A DNA stretch of 64,000 nt from Ampullimonas aquatilis. Lineage in GTDB: Bacteria > Pseudomonadota > Gammaproteobacteria > Burkholderiales > Burkholderiaceae_D. The first letter of the stretch is position 1. Each line of letters opens with the position of its first letter. The position numbers and the translations under genes were made by a program. The notes beneath the pieces were generated by a model. It ran no database searches. It saw only the letters and a program-made list of their open reading frames with translations, and was not told where the DNA came from. Positions 27,672 through 36,177 of the stretch are shown here, piece by piece. The DNA lies in NCBI RefSeq assembly GCF_049675895.1, contig NZ_CP183834.1, positions 1,116,001 through 1,180,000 on the forward strand, given 5' to 3'.

Positions 27672-28979
27672 ATGATGTTCACCAAAAATTTCCTGCGTGA
27701 TGTGTCGGTCAGCGTCGGCATGGCCTTTACCATGAGTTGCTTTTCGGTGATTGCCAGCTTGCTGGGGTTGATTGGTAGCCTCACGCCAATTTCCATCTGC
27801 CTGGCCGTTGTGTTGATGGCCGTGGTGGCCTCATCGATTGGTGAGTTGGCATTGCGCTTCCCATCGGCGATTGGCGTGCGTACCTATGTCAAGTCGGCCT
27901 TTGGCAATCGTTTTTCACTCTACATTACTTTTTTGTATCTGGTGTTGACCTTCATGGTCGCGGCCATTGAAAGCGTTTTGTTTGGCAGTCTCATCAAACA
28001 ATTATTTTTTGAAGTACCGACCATCCTCGTTGCGTTGATCCTGTTTGCCGGGGTGGCCTGGGTTAATGTGCGCGGTCTGGATTTTTCACGCGATACACAG
28101 ATGATCATGGTGGTCTTGCTGTTCTTGTCGGTGGTTGGCATGAGTGTGCTGGGTATCAGCCAGGGTAGCTATGGCAACTGGTTGACCGATGTTCAACAGC
28201 AAGACACGACGGCTTTGCCCGAATCGGTGCTGTCATCCTTTTTTCTGTTTGTGGGGATCGAGTGGATCACCACCTCACAAAGTGGTGGTCGCAAAGCCGT
28301 CAGCATGATCCCCAGGGTGCTCTATGTATCGGTCATTTTGCTGGCGCTCATGTATGCGTTATTTAGTCTGGCGATGATTGGTCACTTTGACCTGCCAGCG
28401 ATTGCTGTCAACAACAAGCCGCAATTGCTGCTGGCCAATCTCGTAATGGGGCGTCTGGGCAGTGTGATGGTCTTGCTGGTGAGTGGCCTGGCCATCATGA
28501 CCTCCTTTAACGCTGGGATGATCGGCTCCTCGCGCCTGCTGTATGTGATTGCGCGTGAAGGTTATTTGCCCAAGGGGCTGCTCAGGTTGCATGAATCGAG
28601 TGGCGCACCGATTACCGCGATTGCGGTGGTCACCGGCATCTGTATTTTGGCGGCTATGCTGGTTGATCGTTTTAATCTGGTGCTGCCTTTTGCCAATGCT
28701 GGTGCGATGATCATCTGCGTGGTCTATATGACCTTCATGGCGGTGTTGCTCAAACTGGGCAAACCCGGCAACTTGCAAGTCAGTGGTTTGCGCTACAAGG
28801 TGATGCTGGTATTGCGTGTGTTGGTGTTTGTGATGCTGGCCGCGACTTTGCTCATGATGTTGGCCGATAGCAAGAGCCATGACGAAGTGCTGGTATTTGG
28901 CGTGGTGTTGGCCTGTCTGTTGCCCATGTTGCTGGTCTGTAATGTGTGTGCCAAACGGCAGATGTTGGCCATGCAGTAG
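27672..28979 (+). CDS. APC-superfamily amino-acid/polyamine permease
   Basis: A 435-residue inner-membrane transporter with about 12 hydrophobic segments. APC hallmarks are an unwound first segment around SVIASLLGLIGSLTP, a conserved segment FFLFVGIEWITTSQ, and GMIGSSRLLYVIAREG in the middle. It starts one base after the SCP2 stop, so it belongs to the operon. Its substrate could be an amino donor for the aminotransferase or the amine itself; neither can be decided from sequence. Confidence 0.8.
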   Translation: MMFTKNFLRDVSVSVGMAFTMSCFSVIASLLGLIGSLTPISICLAVVLMAVVASSIGELALRFPSAIGVRTYVKSAFGNRFSLYITFLYLVLTFMVAAIESVLFGSLIKQLFFEVPTILVALILFAGVAWVNVRGLDFSRDTQMIMVVLLFLSVVGMSVLGISQGSYGNWLTDVQQQDTTALPESVLSSFFLFVGIEWITTSQSGGRKAVSMIPRVLYVSVILLALMYALFSLAMIGHFDLPAIAVNNKPQLLLANLVMGRLGSVMVLLVSGLAIMTSFNAGMIGSSRLLYVIAREGYLPKGLLRLHESSGAPITAIAVVTGICILAAMLVDRFNLVLPFANAGAMIICVVYMTFMAVLLKLGKPGNLQVSGLRYKVMLVLRVLVFVMLAATLLMMLADSKSHDEVLVFGVVLACLLPMLLVCNVCAKRQMLAMQ

Positions 28980-29066
28980 TCAGAATCTGGATATTTTCGG
29001 CGTTATCAAGTGTGCCTGACGATGACCGGAAATGCGCTGAAATCGCCATTTTTAATGATACTACTA

Positions 29067-29138
29067 CTGAGTACCATTTAATAATGGCTCATATAGTGCG
29101 TATTTATTGGTCTATTTTAAATACACCCAATCAGTATC
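29067..29138 (-). repeat. Dispersed ~73-bp intergenic repeat, copy D
   Basis: Read on the minus strand it runs GATACTGATTGGGTGTATTT, then AATAAATACGCACT, and ends near GGTACTCAG. It lies between the permease and CopD-like genes, whose 3' ends converge. The right part has diverged most. Orientation is opposite to copies A, B and C. Confidence 0.6.
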
Positions 29139-29172
29139 CGATTTGAGTGCATATGGATTGATGGCGTCGAGT

Positions 29173-29646
29173 TCACAGCAGCACGCCAGTTCGCAAAGAG
29201 GCACCGGCCAGCAAAAACAGCACCGCCACCAAGGTAATCAGGCGGATATGCCAAGCCAAAGCGGGCAAGCTTGCGGCGGTTAAATTGGGTATCAGCTTGA
29301 GGCGGGCATGCATGGCCAACAGCAAAGTCACCAATAGCAAGAATAGTTTAATGGCCACCCAATGGGCCTGTGCTGTGTTGGGTGACAACCAGTTGTGCCA
29401 GTCCGGCACCCAGAAATGTGCCAGCCACAAACCACTGGCTACCTGCAGGAGCAGGGCAGGCACACCCATTTTTTCAAACACATTTTCAAAGTTGCGGATC
29501 ATGTCCACTCCGACGCTCGTACGGACGTTCGCATCGCTGGCGCGCAAGGCGGCTGGCAAAATGCCGAGTGCCAATACCAGATGTCCACCTACCCAAATGC
29601 TCGCACCGAGCAAATGCAATACCACCACCACGCTATAGCTGCTCAT
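29173..29646 (-). CDS. CopD-like four-helix membrane protein
   Basis: A protein of about 157 residues with four hydrophobic segments. The first segment, VVVLHLLGASIWVGGHLVLA, has the His and Trp typical of CopD/DUF2214-like membrane proteins, which may bind haem or copper. The motif NVFEKMGVPALLLQVASGLW follows, and histidines recur in the third and fourth segments. The second of two tandem ATGs fits AGGA at 5 nt. No other copper gene is nearby, so the role is open. Confidence 0.72.
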   Translation of the reverse strand: MSSYSVVVVLHLLGASIWVGGHLVLALGILPAALRASDANVRTSVGVDMIRNFENVFEKMGVPALLLQVASGLWLAHFWVPDWHNWLSPNTAQAHWVAIKLFLLLVTLLLAMHARLKLIPNLTAASLPALAWHIRLITLVAVLFLLAGASLRTGVLL

Positions 29647-29824
29647 CATCTTCCTGTTGATTGCTTGAATATTCGTAGCCTAACAGTTGCATCATCAGCG
29701 GTATTGATGTGGCTCAGAATTCAAACGCAACCGGTCAATACAATCAGCCAGCACGCTGTTTGTTTGAACAATGATGATTTTGCATCAAGGTCGGGCTGCC
29801 TGAGCAGCTTGCGGCCAGTGCACC

Positions 29825-30406
29825 TCATTTTTCGTTCGTCAATGCCTTTTCAATACGACGATCCGGCACCAGCCATAACAGGGCCACCAAAACATAAATG
29901 CTCATGGCCAGCCAGGGCAGCCAGCAGGCAGATGCAATGGCCAGCAGGTAAAGAACCGGCGACAGCTTGCCTTTCCAGTCATGTTTAACGGCCTGGCGTA
30001 GCAGGGAGTGTTCACCCTGTGCGGCAATGATCTGCTGCTGCAGTATCCAGTAAGCCATGGCCGACATGAACAGCACCACACCATAGAGTGCACTGGGCAC
30101 GGCAGAAAAATGGTTTTCACCCATCCAGCCGGTGGCGAAGGGAATCAACGACAGCCAGAACAGCAGGTGCAGATTGGCCCACAGGATTCGTCCGTCAACC
30201 TTGTGGCAGGTATGCAGCAGATGATGGTGATTGTTCCAGTAGATGCCCACATAAATAAAACTGAGCACATAACTCAAAAAAACTGGCAGCAGTGGCAATA
30301 AGGCATCCAGGCTTTCGCTATGCGGTACTTTGAGTTCCAGCACCATGATGGTAATAAGAATGGCGATCACGCCATCACTGAATGCTTCCAGACGATTATT
30401 GCCCAC
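29825..30406 (-). CDS. TMEM175-family (DUF1211) putative potassium channel
   Basis: A 193-residue protein starting at GTG (30406), with GGAG 6 nt upstream. The family signature is the first helix, NRLEAFSDGVIAILITIMVLEL, with the RxxxFSDxxxAI motif that lines the pore in TMEM175 channels. Six hydrophobic segments follow. The second helix pair contains YWNNHHHLLH. Bacterial members conduct K+ without a classical selectivity filter. It is a single-gene unit on the minus strand. Confidence 0.88.
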   Translation of the reverse strand: MGNNRLEAFSDGVIAILITIMVLELKVPHSESLDALLPLLPVFLSYVLSFIYVGIYWNNHHHLLHTCHKVDGRILWANLHLLFWLSLIPFATGWMGENHFSAVPSALYGVVLFMSAMAYWILQQQIIAAQGEHSLLRQAVKHDWKGKLSPVLYLLAIASACWLPWLAMSIYVLVALLWLVPDRRIEKALTNEK

Positions 30407-30501
30407 TTGGTTCTCCTGATTGATTGGCGGCCAGCGCAATGGCACCGGACCAAAAGCAAAATCATACAAGAAGTCATTGGATTACGGGCAATCCGGTTCG
30501 G

Positions 30502-30741
30502 TCAGGAACGATATTGTTGTGCCAGCCCAATGGCAGCCTGAATGGCCGCCCTGGCTTGCGGGCTGTTTTTCCAGCAGGTTGATCCTGTCATGGCCGCGCC
30601 ATTGCTCACAATATCAAGCATATTGGCCGTGCTCAGTTGCGCCAGCGACGCATAGCCCATCTGTTCAAGCCGCGCTATGACAGTTGGGCCAATACCTTTG
30701 ACCAACAGCAGTGCTTGACGTTCTTCAGGAGAAAAGGACAT
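30502..30741 (-). CDS. Small helix-hairpin-helix protein
   Basis: A 79-residue protein from the ATG at 30741. It contains a helix-hairpin-helix DNA-binding motif (LLLVKGIGPTVIARLEQMGY) and ends with WKNSPQARAAIQAAIGLAQ. Similar small proteins carry the loose labels mitomycin-resistance or pathogenicity-locus protein, without a proven function. It is probably a nucleic-acid-binding protein. No clear operon partner is seen. Confidence 0.72.
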   Translation of the reverse strand: MSFSPEERQALLLVKGIGPTVIARLEQMGYASLAQLSTANMLDIVSNGAAMTGSTCWKNSPQARAAIQAAIGLAQQYRS

Positions 30742-30854
30742 GGTGAGTAGTGTATTTGAGTCGGGATGAAGCAATGATAACAAGGCTGGTGACAGTCACT
30801 GTCAGCAGTTAGGCAGCAGTTGATAAGTAGTCAGTCAGGTTCAGCATCATGCCT

Positions 30855-31967
30855 TCAATCGGCTGTCTGCAAAATGTTGAGCAGTTTTTTGCAGAGCATA
30901 AAGGGATGACTGCCCATGCTGGTATTGCAAAAAATAACGACGGTCACGGCGCGGCCATGCCATGCAGGCAGATGCATGGCCCAGGTATTAAAACCCGGGC
31001 CATCGCCACCATGTCCATAAATGGGGCCATCGGGGTGCTGCCGATCTGCCATCAATCCCAGACCATACGCCGGTTGCACAAAATAAGGATGGGCCGCAAG
31101 GTTGCAATTGACCGCATCCGTCATGGCTTGCCGGGATGCTGCACTGAGGAAGTCCGAATGAAACAGTGCCTGATAAAGACGGGCAATATCATCCGTCGTG
31201 GACGCCAGCAGGCCAGTCAGACACCAGTCGGGATGGTAGCGGAAGCGGATGTCTTCCATGATCTGCTGATCATTCAAATAGGCACAATAACCCGGCGTGA
31301 GCTGTCCATCATCAATACGGGTCGTCACCCTGGTTTGCCCAAGCTGGAGTGGCTGGATAATATGCGCTTCAATATTGCTCGCATACGGCTTACCACTGAC
31401 TGTTTCAATCAGGTGTTTCAGCAGCATATAACCCGTATTCGAATAGTGCCAGCCATGGCCCGGTTCAAAATCCAATTTGCCTGTACAGGTTTTGGCGAGG
31501 ACCATGTCATCCGTCCACGGCACACCGGGTTGTGCCAGGTTTGCAGGCAGGTAATCGGGCAGATCGGTATAATTGGGTACACCGCTGCTGTGATTGAGCA
31601 GTCGACGAATGGTGACCTTATCCGGTAAAGCTACTTTGGACAGATAGTGACTGATCGAGCGATCCAGTTCAACCAGGCCAAGCGCTACCAACTGCAAGAT
31701 GCGAATGGCGGTAAAGGTTTTGCCTATGCTGTAGATATAGCAAGATGCGGCGGCTGGCATGGGGATTCGTTCATCCACCTCGGCATAGCCTGCCGCGCCA
31801 GTCCAGCAGCCTTGCTCGCTATCCAGCAAGGTGACATTGACCCCGGCACAAGGTGCAAACAATTGCCAGCGATCAAGCTGCTGTTGAAGCCGGGTTTGTA
31901 CCGCAGTGGCAAGCAATCGATTCATCGGATGACTCAAGTTTGAAATGGACTCGTTAATCGTACTCAT
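30855..31967 (-). CDS. Serine hydrolase of the class C beta-lactamase / DD-peptidase fold
   Basis: A 370-residue protein. The nucleophile motif SxxK is at Ser80-IGK83, and the second motif YxN is seen as YSNTGYML; HSSGVPNYTD lies between them. A GHGGDGPGF segment near the C terminus replaces the KTG box, as in many esterase or peptidase members. No signal peptide is evident, so action in the cytoplasm or on a small ester or peptide is more likely than cell-wall work. The true start may be the ATG at 31922. Confidence 0.82.
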   Translation of the reverse strand: MSTINESISNLSHPMNRLLATAVQTRLQQQLDRWQLFAPCAGVNVTLLDSEQGCWTGAAGYAEVDERIPMPAAASCYIYSIGKTFTAIRILQLVALGLVELDRSISHYLSKVALPDKVTIRRLLNHSSGVPNYTDLPDYLPANLAQPGVPWTDDMVLAKTCTGKLDFEPGHGWHYSNTGYMLLKHLIETVSGKPYASNIEAHIIQPLQLGQTRVTTRIDDGQLTPGYCAYLNDQQIMEDIRFRYHPDWCLTGLLASTTDDIARLYQALFHSDFLSAASRQAMTDAVNCNLAAHPYFVQPAYGLGLMADRQHPDGPIYGHGGDGPGFNTWAMHLPAWHGRAVTVVIFCNTSMGSHPFMLCKKLLNILQTAD

Positions 31968-32026
31968 TGCACTTATTCACTACACTTGTTAACCGCACTC
32001 ATGAGCTATCAGCTTATCAGGAACGA

Positions 32027-32428
32027 TCATTCATCCTGTATCAAGGTGCCCTGATGAAACAGAATTTTCCAGCCAGCTTCGGTGCGGCGCCAGATGGTGG
32101 TGCGGCGACTTTTGCGAACCTGCTCCTGAATCAGTAAATAGCTGATCAGATAGTGATCGGGCGCAATCTGCTGACAGTGAAAGTCATGCGTTTCCCAGTG
32201 CTCCGTCAATGGTTGGGCGTGCCGTTGTTCCAATGTATCGAGCACAAAATCGCGTTCATAGCGCTGGCCCGATGCACCAATCTCCCAAAAATCGACATCG
32301 GTCATGTCTTCAAACTCATGGCGCTTGGTATCCACATGCGCCCGATGAAAGATCGGCTCAAGCTGCATCAATTCCAGCAAGACTTCAAGGTGTTCCGGGG
32401 CGGTACTGTGATGCGTATCCATACTCAT
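32027..32428 (-). CDS. NTF2-like protein (DUF4440 type)
   Basis: A 133-residue soluble protein. The pattern of an N-terminal helix (LLELMQLEPIFHRA), the DVDFWEIGASGQRYER segment and paired strands with SYLLIQEQ and TTIWRRTEAGWKILFHQGT is that of DUF4440 NTF2-like cone-fold proteins. The family includes enzymes and ligand-binding proteins, so no reaction can be given. I use the ATG at 32428; a TTG lies two codons upstream. Confidence 0.75.
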   Translation of the reverse strand: MSMDTHHSTAPEHLEVLLELMQLEPIFHRAHVDTKRHEFEDMTDVDFWEIGASGQRYERDFVLDTLEQRHAQPLTEHWETHDFHCQQIAPDHYLISYLLIQEQVRKSRRTTIWRRTEAGWKILFHQGTLIQDE

Positions 32429-32585
32429 GAGCAACTCGATGAATGACTAAAACGATGAATGACTAAAGCGACGACAACTGCCATGATAGTGCAGTCAATG
32501 CAAGCCGGTGTCATGGCTCGTTGCAAACCTTTGCAATTCAATGATGGCTATTTTGTATCATGCCTGCGCTATCTTAAAAAGCAAG

Positions 32586-33113
32586 TCAGACAAAAGCTGA
32601 TTTCTCCAGGACTTCAATCGTCATATTGGCAGTCATCGGCTGCCCAGCGCCTGCATCAAGCGGATAAGGCATGGTTTGCCCGGTTCTTTGGTAGCCACGG
32701 CGCAGATAAAATTCAATCAACGCGTGTCGTGCTGATACCACCACCATGCGCAATGTCTTCACATGAAATTGTTGTGCCGCATGGTTTTCGGCATGGGCCA
32801 GTAATTGTTTGCCAATACCGCCAACCTGACAACGTGGCAGCACGGCCAGCATGCCAATCATGGCATGCTCATCTTGTTGCTCAATATGCACGCAACCTAA
32901 CAAGTCGTTTTTGCGGGTGGCAATCAAGATGATTGACTGGCTTCGGTCCAGCAATGCCGTTACCTGTTGCTCATTGATTCGTTCACCCGTCACCAGACCA
33001 GTCTCATGCGTCCAGCCTGCAGCATCAGAGGCGGGTCGATAGGCCTGATTGACCAGGCTGATGATGGCGGGGATGTGGTGACGACGAGCGATGGATACTT
33101 GAATGGCATGCAT
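32586..33113 (-). CDS. GNAT-family N-acetyltransferase
   Basis: A 175-residue acetyltransferase. The acetyl-CoA loop appears as RCQVGGIGKQLLAHAE, preceded by the strand IGMLAVLP; a C-terminal IEFYLRRGYQRTG completes the fold. The segment NQAYRPASDAAGWTHETGLVTGERI, split here by an insertion, resembles a clade of small acetyltransferases with unknown substrate. It is 22 bp upstream of an unknown gene on the same strand and may share its transcript. Confidence 0.85.
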   Translation of the reverse strand: MHAIQVSIARRHHIPAIISLVNQAYRPASDAAGWTHETGLVTGERINEQQVTALLDRSQSIILIATRKNDLLGCVHIEQQDEHAMIGMLAVLPRCQVGGIGKQLLAHAENHAAQQFHVKTLRMVVVSARHALIEFYLRRGYQRTGQTMPYPLDAGAGQPMTANMTIEVLEKSAFV

Positions 33114-33135
33114 TGGCAATGGTTTTTAAATGATG

Positions 33136-33651
33136 TCACGCAAAAGATGATGATTTATCCATTTTATCCAGTTCAGCACCAATGGCTTTTAAGCTTGCCT
33201 GCAACGCCGAAATGGACGCGACAACCTGTGGATCATGGTCAATATCTTTAAAGTGTTGCAGGCTTAAACGCAGTTTTTTACCAAACAGGCCAAAACCATT
33301 TTCAATGCTCAAGGTGTAGCAAAGTTTTGTTTGATAATGCAGACGCAAAGCATTATTGGAGACAGGCCAATGTGCATGTAATAAATAACTGTCATACAAC
33401 GCCATCAATGATTTTTGTGCAATAACCTTGAATGCCTTATCCAGCAAGATAAATTCATTGGATTCTTCAAATGGGCAATCATAGGCGGTGATCAACAGAT
33501 AGCCCTGCCTGCATTGGTACTGCGCTTCAATTTCATAACCGTTGATGGCACTGCCGGTATCCTGGCCTCGAAAATACAGCCGTGTCTTGAGTGGCCATGC
33601 TTGATAAGGGCCATGGTGTTGTTCGAGGCTGAAGGCGTCAATTTTTTGCAT
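33136..33651 (-). CDS. Protein of unknown function, 171 residues
   Basis: A soluble, mixed alpha/beta protein beginning MQKIDAFSLEQHHGPY with no signal or membrane segment. An early beta-rich region (TRLYFRGQDTGSAING, YLLITAYDCPFEESNE) is followed by helices, and the C-terminal tail is Lys/Asp/Ser-rich. It lies 29 bp downstream of the 216-residue unknown gene and is probably co-transcribed with it. I do not recognise a family. Confidence 0.65.
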   Translation of the reverse strand: MQKIDAFSLEQHHGPYQAWPLKTRLYFRGQDTGSAINGYEIEAQYQCRQGYLLITAYDCPFEESNEFILLDKAFKVIAQKSLMALYDSYLLHAHWPVSNNALRLHYQTKLCYTLSIENGFGLFGKKLRLSLQHFKDIDHDPQVVASISALQASLKAIGAELDKMDKSSSFA

Positions 33652-33680
33652 GCAATGATTGTGTGATATTTGTGCGATAT

Positions 33681-34331
33681 TTAACCCATCAACACACCAA
33701 ACGCCGCCAGCACCGCGCCACCGGCCTTTTTTGCTGCATCCATCGCAAAGTCTTTGGCGAGCTTGGAAAACTCGGCACGCAGTTCGCCATCTTTCTTTTC
33801 TTTTTCAATTCGGTCAAAGGCCAGCCTGAATTTATCTGTGTCCTTGTCATCAAAAAACTGGCCGAGCACGGCAAACAAACCTTTCGGGTCGACTTTCACA
33901 ATTTCGGTATTAAAAGAATGATCAAAGATCAGCCCATTATTTTTAAGCTGACCTTGCAACCAGTTTTTGGCGAGTGCATCTTCAATCAACAAACAAATCC
34001 GTTTTGACTCCACCTCAAAGACTGCGCGTGACAACGCCACCAGCAGGCGCGCCTTGGCCTGATCTTCCACCCGGCCACCATATTTGAGACCGGCCTCATA
34101 GCGCAATTGTTTCACCTTGGCAACGGGCGCTTTGAGCAGGGCGCTGACCTCCTGGTTGGGGTATTTATAGAGCGGCCCCGTCTGGCCATCGCCATACTTG
34201 TCGAGCAAATGCATGACCAACGCATCAATATCTTTTTTGTTGAGCGCACCCATGCCCACCGCTAAATAATGCTGCAGGAATTCGGTCTTGAAGTTGTCTT
34301 CCAGATTAACTGGCTTGGCTTTATCGGGCAT
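33681..34331 (-). CDS. Protein of unknown function, 216 residues
   Basis: Starts MPDKAKPVNLEDNFKTEF. The region ~30-85 (LNKKDIDALVMHLLDKYG ... EVSALLKAPVAKVKQLR) looks like a helical winged-helix-type domain, and the middle is alpha/beta. The C terminus is a charged helix followed by a Gly/Ala-rich hydrophobic tail (AGGAVLAAFGVLMG) that could insert in a membrane. It forms an apparent two-gene unit with the following 171-residue protein. No family is recognised. The hydrophobic tail and unknown partner would suit a stress or defence role, but this is speculation. Confidence 0.62.
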   Translation of the reverse strand: MPDKAKPVNLEDNFKTEFLQHYLAVGMGALNKKDIDALVMHLLDKYGDGQTGPLYKYPNQEVSALLKAPVAKVKQLRYEAGLKYGGRVEDQAKARLLVALSRAVFEVESKRICLLIEDALAKNWLQGQLKNNGLIFDHSFNTEIVKVDPKGLFAVLGQFFDDKDTDKFRLAFDRIEKEKKDGELRAEFSKLAKDFAMDAAKKAGGAVLAAFGVLMG

Positions 34332-34551
34332 GGCTTGGACTCACAAATGGGTTGGCTGGCTTGCAGTGGCATTGGTAAACGCATGACAGCAAGGGTGGGC
34401 AGCGCAGTTGAGTATAGCGCAGGCGGATTACCATTCACTACGCTGATCAGCCCGTCTGTTTGGTTGGTAATGGGCCATCTGGCGGGTAATCTTGGTCGTG
34501 GTTTTTGATGCAGTCTGGCTGCATCAAAATTGCTGGATAATCATGAAAATC

Positions 34552-34624
34552 AAGGGGTATAGTCAAATTATGACTGCTTAAGTGCTTATTTATTTGTTGT
34601 TTAAATATACAGTAATGGAGTATA
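34552..34624 (-). repeat. Dispersed ~73-bp intergenic repeat, copy E
   Basis: On the minus strand it runs TATACTCCATTACTGTATAT, then AAATAAATAAGCACTTAAG, and ends CTATACCCCTT. It lies in the 344-bp gap 34332-34675 between the unknown 216-residue gene and a frameshifted gene. The rest of that gap shows nothing clear. Confidence 0.68.
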
Positions 34625-34675
34625 TATTGATTGTCACGACTTAAGCCATCCGGCGTGAATGGCCCAGGTTTATCA

Positions 34676-35025
34676 TCACTGGCTGACCGAGATGCTGGCG
34701 AGCGCTTCACTTTGCGCGTTGCGATACGGTGTGTTGTCCGAGCAAACATGGTTGCCCCAGGCTGTGGCGCGCTGATGATTGATCTTGAAACCGGTCACCT
34801 TGTCGATGAGTGCCTGACCGGTTGCGCTTTGCCTGTCGATACTGAAGATCATGGCATCATCGGCATGACTGCATTCGCTTGGCGCACCTTGAAATTTTCC
34901 ATTGATCATCAGCACATCGGTTTTATTGCCAATGCTGGCGATGCGAATCACATCACCGTAAAGGTGTTGGCTTGTGCAGTATTGATCAAAAATAGCGTGC
35001 AGATGAGCAAGAGTATGAACTTCAT
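34676..35025 (-). pseudogene. Secreted small protein gene broken by a one-base frameshift
   Basis: From the ATG at 35025 the minus strand encodes a good signal peptide (MKFILLLICTLFLINTAQA) and the mature start NTFTVM, then a stop. One base out of frame, at about 34951, the reading continues as VIRIASIGNKTDVLMINGKF and runs to 34676 through SECSHADDAMIFSIDRQ and GNHVCSDNTPY. Restoring one base joins a signal peptide to a ~95-residue mature domain with two cysteines. Either the gene is inactivated or the sequence has a one-base error. The plus-strand reading of the same stretch looks non-coding. Confidence 0.6.
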
Positions 35026-35153
35026 ATGCATGGCAAGTGATGAAAGATTGGTTAGCGATTTTTATTCATACAAAGTTCAAGAACAAAAATCATGAATGAA
35101 AATCACCCAAAGTGCCATGATAGGCCACAATCAAACTGGACCAAGTGATGGGA

Positions 35154-35801
35154 TTATTCTTTAAAGACAGGCTCACCCGCCAGCCAGCGCTGCTCGGCCA
35201 TGTCATCCTGCATGGCCAGCAATACTGACTGCGCCAGCTCATGACCTGAAGCAGATAATTCAAGCGATTGATACGCGTAAGCCGTCCCCTTCATCAAGGC
35301 CTCGGCACCCAATGCCATCGCCAGGTTTTGCGGCAGTTGCGGTTGCTGGGTGGCGCAGGCTTGCACATCGAGCGAATGTGCCTTGCGACATACCGCGGGC
35401 CGCACGAGATAAATGGAGCACATCTGGTTAACCAAAAACGGGCAGGGCTGATGCACCACCTTGCCCTTGGCCGCTTGCTGCTGATTCACATGCGCCTGCA
35501 AGCGCTGCATCGTATGAAACTGATCAATCAGACTTTCCTGCCGCAGCGTGCGTGCTATCAAAAAGATTTCTGGCTCCAAAGCCTCCACTCGCACATGGCA
35601 ACAATAGCTGCAACCAGCCTGGCAGGCAAAGGTTTGTTCCTGCTGCGATTTGTGACTGAGCTGATCCACCGAGCCATGCAACCTGGTAATAAAGTGCACC
35701 GTATGTGCCGGCGTGGTATCGGCCAATAACTGCTCTTGTGCCTGCACCTGAATTTTGGCAATCGTACTCAAAAACAGCGCATGTTCTTCCGGGGTCAACA
35801 T
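35154..35801 (-). CDS. YkgJ-family cysteine-cluster protein
   Basis: A 215-residue protein with the family cysteine cluster: ACQAGCSYCCHVRV in the middle, then CPFLVNQMCSIYLVRPAVCR. This pattern (CxxxCxxCC ... C ... C ... RPxxCR) is thought to bind zinc or iron-sulphur; the function is unknown. I chose the ATG at 35801 because GGAG lies 6 nt upstream. The frame is open 24 codons further up to MMHRSRWLMG, but that part is hydrophobic and lacks family character. Confidence 0.8.
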   Translation of the reverse strand: MLTPEEHALFLSTIAKIQVQAQEQLLADTTPAHTVHFITRLHGSVDQLSHKSQQEQTFACQAGCSYCCHVRVEALEPEIFLIARTLRQESLIDQFHTMQRLQAHVNQQQAAKGKVVHQPCPFLVNQMCSIYLVRPAVCRKAHSLDVQACATQQPQLPQNLAMALGAEALMKGTAYAYQSLELSASGHELAQSVLLAMQDDMAEQRWLAGEPVFKE

Positions 35802-35883
35802 CAGTGTCTCCGCATGGCAAAAATACTGCAGGACGATGCACCATCCCATCAGCCATCGGGAACGATGCATCACAGCGGGCGCG

Positions 35884-35903
35884 GTTACTTATTATTGATA
35901 TTG
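35884..35903 (+). repeat. 20-bp direct repeat, left copy
   Basis: The sequence GTTACTTATTATTGATATTG recurs exactly and in the same orientation at 39292-39311. The gap 35802-36177 around it holds no gene that I can support. The two copies bracket the duplicated-module lipoprotein gene. Confidence 0.6.
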
Positions 35904-36177
35904 GTCAGTGCTGGGTGAGTGGCCAGGTAAGCCAACCACCAATTTTTGTTTGCATACGGGTTTGATTAACCAGTATTGCCAAGACAAAAATTTACTTGAA
36001 TACTTGGTATTGTGCCAGCTTTTTAAAGAGAGGGTATGCTTGCTCAGAATAACGCTGATTGTCAGAATGGCGCAGGGAATTACCGGAGTCCTAGGTATCT
36101 ACCAGTACCAATTTACCTGGTAAAAGGCTGGGCTGGTTGATGAGATGCCAGAAGGTATCTCAATTCCAATTGATAAT

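Noticed and set aside
34631..35095. 154-codon plus-strand frame
   Set aside because: The minus strand of the same region carries a signal peptide and protein-like mature sequence; the plus frame has no start signal or recognisable domain.
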